Source of the DNA: Cryptomeria japonica
Lineage: Eukaryota > Streptophyta > Pinopsida > Cupressales > Cupressaceae
Assembly (NCBI RefSeq): GCF_030272615.1
Contig: NC_081412.1
Coordinates: 18,703,932-18,767,931 of the forward strand
Reading direction: 5' to 3'
Length of the DNA stretch: 64,000 nucleotides
Position 1 is the stretch's first letter. The number at the start of each line of letters is the position of its first letter. A program made the translations under genes and the position numbers. This document shows, piece after piece, positions 45,538-57,136 of the stretch. The notes under the pieces are model-generated. The model saw only the letters and a program-made list of their open reading frames with translations. It was not told the origin of the DNA and made no database searches.

Positions 45538-46611
45538 TTGAAAACTTTTCATAATGAGGCATGTGGGGGTCATTTCTCTTCTACGGTTACTGCATATAAA
45601 ATCCTGAGGAACTGTTACTATTGGTTGGGAATGTTTAGAGATGTGTACAAATGGGTGGCAAAGTGCAAGAAGTGCAAATTGTTCATAGGTAAACCCCAGA
45701 TGGCTGCCTTTCCCTTAAGACCCGTAGTAATTGAAGAGCCCTTTAAACAGTGGGGGTTAGATTTCATTGGTCCTTTGAACCCAATTTCCAATGTAGGGCA
45801 CACTCACATATTAACAACAATGGACTATTTCACTAAGTGGGTGGAAGCCATCCCTGTGAAAAAGACCACTTCAGAGATTGTGTGTGCATTCCTTAAGGAT
45901 AATATTCTTGTTAGGTTTGGGGTTCCTCAAAAAATAGTTACAGATAATGCATCAAATTTCTCCTCATCTGAGTTAATTTTATTTTGTTATGATCATGGAA
46001 TCACCTTGGCACACACTTCTGATTATTACCCACAGGGCAATGGTCAAGCAGAATCAAGTAACAAGAACTTGATTAACATAATGAGGAAGTTGGTTAGTGA
46101 TAATTTCAGGGATTGGCATAAGAGGTTACATGAAGCACTATGGGTATATCGAACCTCACAAAAATGGGCCATAGGGATGTCTCTGTTCGAACTAGTATAT
46201 GGCATTGGCGCACAACTCTCTCTTCCTTTAGAGTTAGCGGCTTCTAGATTGCAGATAGTTGTAGAAGATGCATTTTTTTAGAGCTCCCTTGAAAAGAGAA
46301 TTATGTACCTAACCAAGATTGAAGAAGAGAGGGAAAAGCTAGTTGACAGGATTATGGAACATCAGATGAGGGTTAAAAAGATTTTTGATCAAAAAGCAAG
46401 GCCCAGGAAGTTCATGAAGGGTGATTTGGTGTTATTATGGGATAAAAGGAGAGACTCGAAAGGGGCTCATGGAAAATTTGAGTCGCTGTGGAAAGGACCT
46501 TATGTAATTCATGAAGTAAGGGGCCCCAATTCTTTTAAACTTGCTTATCAGGATGGCTTTGAACTACCCCTATCCTATAATGGGCAGGACTTAAAATTCT
46601 ATCAATTGTAA
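45538..46611 (+). pseudogene. Element D integrase
   Basis: The zinc-binding region is readable: H...H with CGGHFSSTVTAYKI, a YYW segment and WVAKCKKCKLF. The core has the three acidic residues: GLDFIGPLNP (Asp), IVTDNASNF (Asp) and GNGQAESSNKNL (Glu), so the catalytic triad is intact. A stop at about 46280 separates it from the C-terminal segment 46303-46611 (KGDLVLLWDKRR and LWKGPYVIHEVRGPNSFKL, a GPY/F module). No chromodomain follows. The next 160 bp before the 3' LTR contain no gene. Confidence 0.9.
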
Positions 46612-46912
46612 ACAGGCATCCCTTGTTAGTTTGTACATACAATTCTATTGTCTTAGTTTAGGTGTGTCAGTTTTGTTGTGAGTCGAGCCTTTGTTTTAAG
46701 TCAGTTTGAGAAACCAGAGATTTTGAGGTTCATTGCTTGGTACTTTACAGTTCCAGTCCCCATGCAGAGCCACTGTTGGTGGCACATATAAAAATTTCCT
46801 TTCTATATGTCTCCTTGTTTGAGCTATGCCCCATCGGATCCATTGGTCAAGTCATTTGTTTAAAATTCCTCATATAATCCGGTCAGTGCTATCTTATTTA
46901 AGTTTCACTGTG

Positions 46913-47083
46913 TTGAACTTGAACCTTGAACTTGAACCTTTCTGGTTCAAGGTTCAAAGTTCAACGGGCGTATTAAAATTTTTTCCTCCCGCACAGTTTT
47001 AAGTCTTCCCTAGTCCTTGTCGACGTTTTACATTCTTTGAACCTTGAACTTGAACCTTTTTGGTTCAAGGTTCAAAGTTCAAG
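46913..47083. repeat. Paired hairpins in the element D 3' LTR
   Basis: The counterpart of 36293-36455: gaaccttgaac words and their reverse complements form two hairpins, 46913-46964 and 47036-47083. The first is extended by an extra gaaccttgaacttgaacc unit. Confidence 0.8.
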
Positions 47084-47615
47084 ATTTGTCATGTTTATGA
47101 TTTATGTCATGATTGTTTCACAAGGTTCAAAGTTTGATGTTTAGGCTTCTTGGAGATCATGTGACTTGGCATGAGGTGGGCACGAATTTTAAGATATGAT
47201 AAACTGCGACAGAGGAGAGGAATATTCTTGCTTTAATCATATGAAATCTATCATTTATAGCAAGTATGGTGTGAGGATCCGTATTGTCAGATATGAAGTG
47301 ACTTAGCATTTAAGGCATGCTCGAGCACAATCATTTTAGAGTAAGGTCACACGAGTGAAGAGTAATGGGGATAGTTCATGGTAATCATGGGCAAAATTTT
47401 CTTGACTTTTAAATTGAGTATTTGTCATGTTGAGATTATCATTTTTTTGGATAAGTTTTAAGAAGAAGTTTTTGGAGCGGGAAGAAATAGACTATGATAG
47501 GGGTTTGCAGATGACAGAGGAAGGTATGTTCAACAACTTTCTCAATTGTTGTAATTTGTTTTAGAAAAGATTTGGGTATTTTGTTAGTTTTTGTTTCTAT
47601 TTTCCCTTTTCTTCT

Positions 47616-50600
47616 TTGTCTGGGTTGATTGGAGAAAATCACGAGCTAAACATGAGACCTACTTTGCCTAAATTAGTGAGCTCATCTTCCCTTATGAATT
47701 CTTTACCAAAGCTTGGTGATACAACATTAGTTCAATTGGATTTAGATGATTTCCTAGAAAGAGTACGGAACCCAGCCACTGATCCTATGATGAGAGATAT
47801 TGCACAGAGCGGATTATTGGAAGCAGCCGTATTTCCCATAGCTGCTCCTTGCCCTGAATTTGTTTTAGAATGTATGAATCACTATGATAAAGGTAACATA
47901 TGCATAAGGAAAAATAATGGCGAGGTTTTGTTATCCATTGATAGACAAACAGTAATGGCTACCATGGGTATTCCACATCGGGAACCCTATGAAGATTGGA
48001 CAATTGGAAAATCTTATGGAATTTTCTCTGAGAAAAAGTAGTATTATAGAATTGTCATTGCATGAAATTGGCTTTTGAAGTTCCAAAAAGGAGGCTCAAG
48101 GATGTCGAGACCCCTAACCTGTGAGCATTTGATTCCTGTAATCAAAGGTTTGGTAATATTGTTGAGCAGAGTTAAGGGAAATTCACACTCCTTTTATTGG
48201 TAGGACTAGATGTATTTCTTCATCCAGGTCACTCTAGACAAAAATCAATTCATTGACTGGGGAACTGTTATCGCAGAAAGGTTGGATGAGGGTTTGAGTA
48301 ATTAACTTGGGATGTCGAATTTCTATATGGCTTCATACCTATTATATATGCTTGCTTGTGTGAGGGAATGGTCTAGATTGTCCCATGCAAAATGGGTTCA
48401 AGGCATAAAAATTTATGAGTATCACCCCCATTTGACTTTAAAAGGACATGTTGATGATTATCTCCATTGGAATGATATTTTTGTTGGGAGGTTGACCTTT
48501 TAATTACAAGATAACTTGCATAGGAGGATGTTTGCAGAAGCCATTCAACTAGTTAACATCTATAGCAGTTTCTTTACACAGTTTAATCACTTCACTTACC
48601 TGAGGGTTGGAGGTTTTAAAGGTGAACCCTTTAGGCTACCTAGGTATGTTTTAGACTCTTTTATTTTGATTGAAGTTTCCAGGCAGCTAGCCTATGTTGC
48701 AAACGATTATGGTGAGGATTCTGACACAAGTAGAATTTTTCCCATCGATTTAGGCCATTACAGTTGTAGGTCTGCCTCTGATGCACTGAATCTTGAGCTA
48801 GAATTTAAGAGATTTCATTTGAAAACCTTTGTGAAAAGGGATAACTTTGATAGTAAAGGTTTTATTGCTCAATATGTGAAGAAGATGGTGCCTAATCAAC
48901 ATGTGTCCTAGTTGGAGGATTATTGGGAGGGTTGCTCGGATGAATTTGAAGTAAGAAAAAAGAGTTGGTCCAGGTTAACCTTGAAACAGATTCATGACAT
49001 GAAATTGCCAATGGATACTTTAGGTGTCACCACTAATAATGAAGATGTATTGGATTCAGAGTTTATGAAATAGGTACATAATGAACCTCTCCTAGAGGTG
49101 GATTGGAGTAAAAAGATGGAAGATAGCATTCAGACACACACTTTCAGCATAATTCGTAGGACATAAAATTGGCTTAGGAGTTTCTGATTTCATTTGGCGA
49201 GAGAAACTAGTTCAAGAAACAAAAGTGGGAAGAGGAAGACCAGAAGAAAATTTTTTGTCTTAACTAACATCCCTATTTCTGTTGCAGGAAAAAGGCAGGC
49301 AAAAATTAAAGAAGAGAAACTTGACACCAAGGCTGAACTTTCTATTGGTGGTCGGCTTACCAGGTCAAGGTCCAAGAAGAGTTTTTAGCTGCCGGCTGCC
49401 CATCTCATTCTTGATTTTGATGCAGAGGAAGTACTATGCGATATGGCATCCCTTGTTTTTGATATAGACAAGGTTTCAACTGGCGCAGATACTACTTTCT
49501 AGGACTCAGGGACGGTTGATATCCAGTCTCATCTAGATAGTGCCACACTACCGCCTTCAGAAGGATCTCCCCCCATGCCATATAAGGAACTTACTCTGGC
49601 ACCTAAGTGGTTAAGTGACTCAATTACTAGGAAAAGAAATGTGGTTCCTATTTCAGTGTCAATGGAGGATGCTATGAGTAAATGTCTGGGAAAATCCACA
49701 AAGCCTAAAAGGCTAAAAATGGAGGCTATGATTGGTTTTGATGAAGGCACAAAATATTGGACTGCAAACATGGCCAAACCCACATTTGATAAAGATGTTA
49801 TTACTACTTCAGAGGTAGATTATGCCATTGAATGAGTTGATTTGGGGGTCAGAACCAGAGAAGTGGATGTGAAGTATTTGGACACTTTGACCAAACGAAT
49901 TATCTCTCACACTTGGAAGGACAAAAAAGATAAGGCTGAATTGAAGCAAAATTTAATGCAAATGGCTCAATATATTCATGCTCTATAGAATAGTCCATTG
50001 CCATTGTCTCAAAGCTCAGTGCCCTTTAGTTCAAAATCGCTAGGTAATCAGAAATTCTTTGATGAGGTTCAACGAAACAAGATGATTGCTGAGGTTTTCT
50101 CAGAATGGCTCACCTCGATCATGCATCAAGGAACCAATTACATAACATATTTAGTCCAATTTTTTAAAGATGCTAATGAAGTCACCAAGGAGTTGGATGC
50201 CGACCTAATCTTGTGGCAGAAAGAGAAGACTAAATGGGCAGTGATTTTGAAGCAAATGGACGATATTCAACATTATGGCCTGTTGAATTTTCTTGCTGAA
50301 AGGTAAGTGCCAGGGTTAAATGAGGATGTAATGTTTATTTGCAAAGAGAGAATTGAGTGGCGCAACCAGATCATTGAATAGGGCCATAGTGAATCAACCA
50401 ATCTATGTGGTGAATTAACAACCTTAAGGATGACCATGCAGAAGGATTTGCGTTGTGTTGATGTCCAATTGCATAAAGAAGATAGCCAAACTTTGGAAGA
50501 TACTGCGAAGATGATTAATCAGTTTAGCAGCCACATTAAACAAATCAAAGTGGAGAAATTTATGGCTATGGAATATTTTACGAGGATTTCCAAAGTGGAA

Positions 50601-50812
50601 CTAATGCTCACAGTTTGTCTAGATCACCTGGATTCACACAAGGACAAAGTGTAGATGGTGAAGAGGAAGAAAGAGTTGTGGAAGCAAAGAGCAATACACA
50701 TCATCCTGCCACATGTAACGGTAATTCAAGAGTTTTTGAAGGTGCATCAGGAGTGGAGTGTGGCAAAGGCAGTTATGGTGTCTATCCAAAACAACAACCT
50801 GGGCAATCCAAC
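47616..50812 (+). pseudogene. LTR-encoded accessory protein of element D, 3' copy
   Basis: The first 141 codons are open from 47616 (MSGLIGENHELNMRPTLPKL) to 48041, reading through the position where the 5' copy has a stop. Later parts carry different damage: stops after FSEKK, inside YWxDWMYFF (two TAGs) and after RLTF, so the two LTR copies have decayed separately. The 48312-48911 stretch reads FTYLRVGGFKGEPFRLPRYV. Further segments at 49194-49388 (basic), 49575-49835 and 49998-50306 (FSEWLTSIMHQGTNYITYL, a helical region absent in the 5' copy because of its deletion) and 50430-50654 extend the coding region toward the LTR end. The ancestral protein may have been around 1,000 residues. Confidence 0.7.
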
Positions 50813-51542
50813 TGAGACCAAATCGATGACATGACTAGCACTATTGGCAGTTGTTTGCCAACGAGTCTAGTCATTTTTAGTTTTAGTTATGCAGTTAGGG
50901 TAGTTTTTCATTAACTCTTTCAAGTTAATTTTACTTATGGTTAAAACTATTAGTCTGGCAACCTATTTATATGTTGTGTAATGACTTTATTGGGGGTTCA
51001 CTAAGTTTTTGAAAAACTATCTTTTTAAATTGGCTGAAAAACTATGTATGTGGAAGGTGGATAATCATCAATGAATGAAAATCTTATTAACAGTTATCTT
51101 TGACTTCAAATCTGTGTGTTTGATGTTTGGAATTTGATTTTTGTGAAAATCTATTTCAAGGAAAGATCTGTTCAACTTTCTATGGGTGCAGAAAATTATC
51201 AGCGAATTTCATCTTTAAAGGCTTTTCATTTTGTTTTAGTGTACATGTGAAGTCTGTCGGCTTTATGCAAAGAGTTATATATGAATCAGTGCTTGTGGTC
51301 ATTTTGTGTTGACTGGTGAATGCAATTACCTTTTTGTGCTTTATAGTGAAAAGCATAATATTGATTGTGTGTAATTTGGAGCTGATTGAATATATACTAA
51401 AGGGAGTTGTACCTTAATTCAGAGGTTAATCAATATAATGTTTATCCAACTGATTGGTAGAAAATTTGTCTTTCTTTTCTCGAGCCATAAAGTATAAAGA
51501 TTAAATAAATAAAGGAAGACAAATTTGTTTACCAATAGAGCT

Positions 51543-52258
51543 TCCTAACAAATTTTGCCACTTCAGCATCAAAATCTTCACTAGATTCTTTATGAGCAAC
51601 AACTTCCTTCCCCTTTTTGGTGGTATTAAAAGCAGCTTCTTTTCTTGAGGAAGTCTCACCTATAGTTCTCATCTAATAGGCTGCCAACGAACCAAATTGT
51701 TCATCCATAGTAAAAGTCTTAAGATCCTTGGCTTCTTCTATGGCTAACACTTTAGTATCATATTTGTGAGTGAGTGATCTAAGTATCTTTTTGACAAGAA
51801 TCTCATTTGTAATCTCTTCACCAAGTCCTCTGATAGCATTCATAGTTTCATCAAATCTGTGAAGATATTCTGCAATTTTTTCATCATCTTTCATTTTGAT
51901 TCTTTCTAGTTGGCTCCTTAGAGTTTGTAGTTTGGCCTCCCTGACCTTTGCGTCTCCCTCAAACAACCTCTGCAACTTGTCCCATGTTTCCTTTGCTGAA
52001 GCACAATGCATAACTTTGACAAATTCATTATCAGACAATCCACTCAAAATGGCATGTTTAGCCCTTGCATTATTTTCATGCTACTTTGCATCTAGATTAG
52101 TGGGAGGAGTGTTAGGAATAGTATATCCATTCTTGAATGACATCCATACATCAAAGCCAAGAGATGAAATATATGTCTCCATTCTTCTGCTCTAGAAGGC
52201 ATAGTTAGATCCATGAAACATGGGAGCTTTTGAGGAAGCAAACTCATTTCTTTCCATT
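51543..52258 (-). pseudogene. Element A gag, N-terminal part (UBN2-type capsid)
   Basis: Starts at the ATG at 52258 (MERNEFASSKAPMFHGSNY), about 50 bp inside the primer site. Two in-frame TAGs precede an open stretch from 52047: NEFVKVMHCASAKETWDKLQ, YLHRFDETMNAIRGLGEEI and KILRSLTHKYDTKVLAIEE, the signature of copia UBN2 gag. It continues past the TAG after GSLAAY as KEAAFNTTKKGKEVVAHK up to FVRKL at 51543, where element D is inserted. The rest lies at 36148 and below. Capsid assembly role by family. Confidence 0.88.
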
Positions 52259-52308
52259 GTGCTCAAGGTCCATAATCTACCCAAGAATTAGAGATGACTG
52301 GGAACTTG

Positions 52309-52320
52309 GCTCTGATACCA
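52309..52320 (-). promoter_or_regulatory. Primer-binding site of element A (initiator tRNA-Met type)
   Basis: The element strand reads TGGTATCAGAGC two bases inside the 5' LTR, the standard copia primer site. Confidence 0.92.
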
Positions 52321-52322
52321 AT

Positions 52323-53569
52323 TGTGGAACACAAAATACCACTAAGAAGGGGGGGAGGGGTGAATCAGTGGTTTCTAGGTCAATTAATTTCTTGAACAAT
52401 CCCAAGAATATCAATTATATGCTTAATCTTACAAAGAGTTAGGAAAGTAATATAAGAGAGAAAGCCAAAGATCCCATGCATACATCAATAAAACCACAAC
52501 ACTAGAGTTATGAGGAAAACTCAATATGAGAAAAACCTTGGTGAGAAAAGATACTAAAGTCTACTGCTCCAATCGAGCCTCACAGGTAAAACATAGATTT
52601 ACATAGATTTTGGGCATCGACCCAAGGAGCACCAACCCCTACACTTTTGGGCACCAACCCAAGGAGCACCAACCCCTGCACCAAGCTCAGACTTGGTGAT
52701 GTATATTGAAATACTTATTGAATATAATTAGGGCCTCCTGCTGCAAATGAGTTTTACAACTCTTGAATCAATTAACTCACAGTGTCTCTACACACTGTGC
52801 CACTTCAGGATGCTACCTGCACTTCCACACCTTGCTTATTTAGCTCAACCACTCTATTGAGAAACTACCGGTGTAAGCCTCTTACCAGTTCATCAGCTAC
52901 CTCATACTATAACTTGATTGGAACTTCTCTACCTTGGTTCCTCCTTCTTACTTCTTTCTTCTACATTCTCTTCTCTTCACGCACTTCACCAGAGTAGCAT
53001 CATCTTTTCTGTCCATAGTTCCTCTTTGTTATGAAGAAGAGTTCCCATCCTCGAGGAAAATCAAACCCAATCAGATTTGCAAGATCTGATCTCCTTGAAG
53101 TCCATCTATTCATCTCCATCATTTTTGTGCTTTTTCAGATACGGGAAACGCGGTCCTTCATTTTAGATTCGCATTTGTCAAATTGCCATTAATGCCTCTG
53201 TTTTTTCCTTTTTGAGGTGATCTTTCAATTTGATCTTTTGTCTTCGATATAGATGCCAACTACTCCCCTGATCTTCCTCTTTCATTCCTTCTTCCTTGAG
53301 CCGCAATCAGTCTAATATGATTCCTTGATATGTGGTTCCTACATTAATGACGAATATCAGTTTCATCAACCCTGCGAATGAAACTTCACCAACTACACCC
53401 TACTTGTCCCCACAACTTCACACGATGTTACACCAGTCAAGACACGACCTTCCAGTGTTCTTCACCTATTGACCGGTATAGCATTCAGTACCGGTTGCAC
53501 ATCTTAACACTCCGCCTATTCATCTCCATCGACTGACATCAATGACAACTCAATGCCAAAATGCCAACA
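52323..53569 (-). repeat. 5' LTR of element A
   Basis: The plus-strand end sequences are TGTGGAACACAA and GCCAACA. It matches 10818-12073 with many scattered differences and a short local duplication at about 52616-52680 (the gggcaccaacccaaggagcaccaacccc word is doubled). It is the most diverged LTR pair here by eye, fitting the oldest insertion. Confidence 0.9.
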
Positions 53570-53660
53570 CTCACTGCCTCTATCTGTCTCAATCATCTCT
53601 CTTGTCATCGAGGTCTCTCATCTCTCTTTCCTCATATATTATAACCCCTAACTATATGTA

Positions 53661-54513
53661 ATGGGTCATATAAAGTCATAAGGGGTCATAGGACACCATA
53701 TGACCACTTAGGACACCATATGATGCATAACTACATAATATGATGTCCTAAGGGGTCATAGGACATCATATGACCCCTTAGGACATAATTTGACCCCTAA
53801 CGATACCTAAGGGGTTATATGGTGTCCTAAGTATGACCTCTTAGGCTACCATACAACCCATAACGTTGCCATATGGTGTCCTAAGTGGTCAAGACACCAT
53901 ATGACTCCTTAGGACACCATACAACCCATAACGACACCATATGGTGTCTTAATGGATCATAGGACACCATATGACCCGTTAGGTGTTGTTAGGGATCATA
54001 TGGTGTCCTAAGGGGTCATATGGTGTCCTATGACCCCTTAGGACACCATATGACCCCTTAGTACACCATATGGTGTTGGTATGGGTTGTATGGTGTCCTA
54101 TGACCCTTTAGGACACCATATGACCCCTTAGTACACCATATGACCCCTTCGAACACCATATGACCCCGTAGTACACCATATGGTGTCGATATGGTCCTAT
54201 GGTGTCCTATGATCCCTTAGGATACCATATACCCCTTAGGACACCATACAATCCATAATGACAACATAAGGTGTCCTAAGGGGTCATATTATGTCTTAAG
54301 GGGTCATAACCCACCATATGACTCATATAGGACACTATATGACCTGTTAGGACACCATATGACCCATAAAAACACTATATGGTGTCCTAAGGGATCATAG
54401 GACACCATATGACCCCTTAGGACACCATACAACCCATAACCACGCCATATGGTGTCCTAAGGGGTCACATGATACCATATGACCCATTAGTACACAATAT
54501 GACCCCTAATGAC
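53661..54513. repeat. Inverted-unit 20-bp satellite, block 1
   Basis: Repeats of CATATGGTGTCCTAAGGGGT and of its reverse complement, mixed at short range. The unit ends in the palindrome CATATG, so the orientation can flip without breaking the register. The CT-rich remnant 53575-53640 borders it. No coding potential. Confidence 0.92.
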
Positions 54514-54518
54514 ATCTA

Positions 54519-56063
54519 TGTTAGCATATGAACTGGTATGATGATAGGATGACATTGTATGTTGTCATTGATGTCAATATGCTGAAGAGAGAACTGGTAA
54601 TATGTTGAAGAGAATTGATTTATGCTGAAGTAAGAACCGGTAATATGTTGAAGAGAACCGGTTTATTGAAGTTAAGCAACTAGCAAAGTGAACCGGTATA
54701 ATGTTGTGAACTAGTATATGTGCAAAAGGTGAAGCAGTATGTTTGTTCAAGTGAACCGATACATTGAAATGTGAACCGGTACATGGAATGTGGTATGACT
54801 ACCGGTTGGTAGTCTCAGCTTCAGGATTTTCGGTTGAAGTGTTCCAAGCCTGTGTGAGTCAACCGATGACATCGTGTGATGAGTTAGCATTGTAATGAAG
54901 ATAAGATCATGTTGCCATGTCACCCTTGTGCACGTGAAGGATCTTGCATGAAGGAGATTGATCCTATCTGCCTCAAGAATGTGCATAGTCTCTGTAAACA
55001 GTGGAGAATGCATGATGGGTTATTGCCTCCATGAAGTGGTGAGAATGAATGATGGAGAATGTCTTGAGATCTGTTCAACACCGTTGTATTCAAATGCAAA
55101 GTGTTCAATGGTCAGGATTGAACCGCTCAGATTGCTCATCCTAAATGTTTAGGGTTTAGGGTTTATGCTACCGACCTATCTGTTTCCTATAAGGTCGATG
55201 TTGTGCTTCATGTTGAGGTTGTTGGCAAATGTTGTGTGTGTATCTAAGTGCAAAGATACGTGATTCTTGTCAGACCAGATAAGAGGATTGATACCTACAT
55301 AGTGTGTGCAGAAGGACGGAACTAAAGTAGATCTGCATTGGCATTGAGTGCTATTACCAAATCATTGTAATACTTGTTGATCTCTAACCACTTCAACAGT
55401 TGGAAAATCCCTTAACAGGGTAGCTTTAACCAGCTTGTTGTAAATCCTTTAACAGGGTGACTCAAAGCCATTGAGTTCATAAAATCCTCTAACAAGGTAA
55501 CCTTTAATAGGGTTTAACCCTTAATCAGGTATTCTAGCCATCCCTTAACTGGGTGATCCATAACAGGATTGATTCCTAACAGAACCTGTTGTAACAGTCT
55601 TTAACCAGACTAGGCTCCTAATAGAGCGGACTTCTAAAGAGTTCAAGAACAACTTGTGGCTATTCATCCCCACCTTGGTTTTTCCCAGTTGGATTTCCAC
55701 GTGAAAAATATGTGCGTCATGTGTGATGCCTCTTTCATGTGATGCTTTGTTATTTCCTATCAAGTGGTGAATCATGTTGTGCTAGCAAGATATTATATTT
55801 CTGATGGTAGATTTCCTATTTTTGCATAAGGATAAAATGGATGTGAGAGTGTAGGTTGTGTGGGAAGATAAGTGTTTCTAATTTTTGCCTTTCATAGTCT
55901 CATTGTGCTTAACTAGTAGTCATCTGGTTTAAGACCAGTGTTAGTGATTGTTAGTTGAGTCCATAGTTTGCAGTCAAACCGGTTCAGATTTTTTTGTGTT
56001 TGTACTGATTCACCCCTCCTCTCAATACTAGTTAGGTACTCACTGTTCATCATTGAGTTATCA
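54519..56063 (+). mobile_element. Solo LTR of a copia-type family inside the satellite
   Basis: Begins TGTTAGCATATGAACTGG, ends GAGTTATCA, and is flanked by ATCTA at 54514-54518 and 56064-56068. Near its end it has gattcacccctcctctcaatac, the same block found near the ends of the element A and B LTRs on their sense strand, which supports a copia LTR in plus orientation. It has repeated accggt words in the first 350 bp and repeated 'cctttaacagggt' words around 55,400-55,570. No gag or pol and no second LTR, so a solo LTR from recombination is the simplest reading. Confidence 0.82.
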
Positions 56064-56068
56064 ATCTA

Positions 56069-56382
56069 AGGGGGCATATGGTGTCCTATGGGGTCATAGG
56101 ACACCATATGACCCCTTAGGACATCATACAATGTATAACAACACCATATTGTGTCCTAAGGGGTCATATGGTGTGCTAAGGGGTCATAGGACACAATATG
56201 ACCCCTAACAACCCCTTACAGGGTTATATAACACCATATGATCCCTCAGGACATAATATGACCTCTAACAACCCCTTAGGGGGTTATATGACACCATGTG
56301 ACCCCTTAGCACACTATACGACCTATAATGACATCATAAGGTGTCCTAAGAGGTCATATAGTGTCCTAATGGGATATATAAC
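56069..56382. repeat. Inverted-unit 20-bp satellite, block 2
   Basis: Same unit as block 1, between the two solo LTRs. Units are somewhat more diverged. Confidence 0.9.
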
Positions 56383-56387
56383 ACCAT

Positions 56388-56953
56388 TGTCATGCCCAAA
56401 ATTTTGGGCACAAACGGAATAATTTTTTTTTTTAAATACTTAACCTAGTATGACTAACTTATTAAAATAAGGCAAACTCATTTGGTCTTAACTATGTTTT
56501 GAGTGAATCAAACAACTAAATTAATTAGGCAATAAATAATCTAAGTTATAAGCGAGCTAATATTTCTCCAAAAGAGTTATTACTATCTTCCATTAATAAA
56601 TAATTAAACTCACTTAGCAAATAATCTCAAACTTAATTGATCAGGAATATTAATGATCTCCTATAGTTCTTTAATTACTTAGGGTCTAAAATTAATTTAC
56701 CCTAACTCTTTGATTAAATAAATCTATTAAATAAAATTTTCAATAATTAAATTACCTTATAATCTAAAATTTGAGAGGGGCCAACTTGACCCTACATATA
56801 TCATTTTATTTTCCCCAAGGATTTATCCTTCCAAAGAGTTTAGAATCTTCTTATTAAAATGCTTCTACCCTTTTTTTTTAATAATTTAAAAGTGCATTAA
56901 TTTATTTACAAATAACTATTTTGATTCCATATATAAATATAGAATTAAATTAC

Positions 56954-56985
<32 letters not shown>

Positions 56986-57048
56986 TGATATGACATATAT
57001 ATATATCTAACAAGTGTGAGGGAATGTAAACAAAATATATTCACACAC

Positions 57049-57136
<88 letters not shown>

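Larger units (their letters stand above)
36154..51537 (+). mobile_element. Element D: Ty3/gypsy retrotransposon with giant coding LTRs
   Basis: LTRs at 36154-40526 and 46774-51537 flank a 6.2-kb interior with gag, protease, an archaeal-type RNase H, RT, RNase H and integrase. The flanking duplication is CAGCT (36149-36153) against GAGCT (51538-51542), one mismatch. The gag frame of element A continues on either side, which confirms the insertion. The order RT before integrase places it in Ty3/gypsy; no chromodomain is seen after integrase, so a Tat/Athila-type lineage is likely (inference). The 3' LTR is followed by CA mutated to TA. No clear polypurine tract precedes 46774. Confidence 0.9.
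46774..51537 (+). repeat. 3' LTR of element D (4.76 kb)
   Basis: Starts TGTTGGTGGCACAT and ends ACCAATA, where CA is mutated to TA. It matches 36154-40526 along its length, with a ~390-bp segment that the 5' copy lacks. Substitutions are spread throughout, more than between the element C LTRs, so D is older than C. Confidence 0.9.
10818..53569 (-). mobile_element. Element A: Ty1/copia LTR retrotransposon, host of the nested insertions
   Basis: LTRs at 10818-12073 and 52323-53569 flank copia gag, protease, integrase, RT and RNase H, all on the minus strand. The target duplication CTCAC is at 10813-10817 and 53570-53574. An initiator tRNA-Met primer site adjoins the 5' LTR and a polypurine tract adjoins the 3' LTR. 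Removing B (13464-32629) and D (36154-51537) with one copy of each target duplication leaves an element of about 8.2 kb, a normal copia size. The domain order protease-integrase-RT-RNase H is diagnostic of copia. Stops, frameshifts and insertions make it non-functional. Confidence 0.9.

Noticed and set aside
55140-55170. Telomere-like ttagggtttaggg repeat
   Set aside because: Only about two units inside a solo LTR; no telomeric array, so chance or a minor LTR motif.
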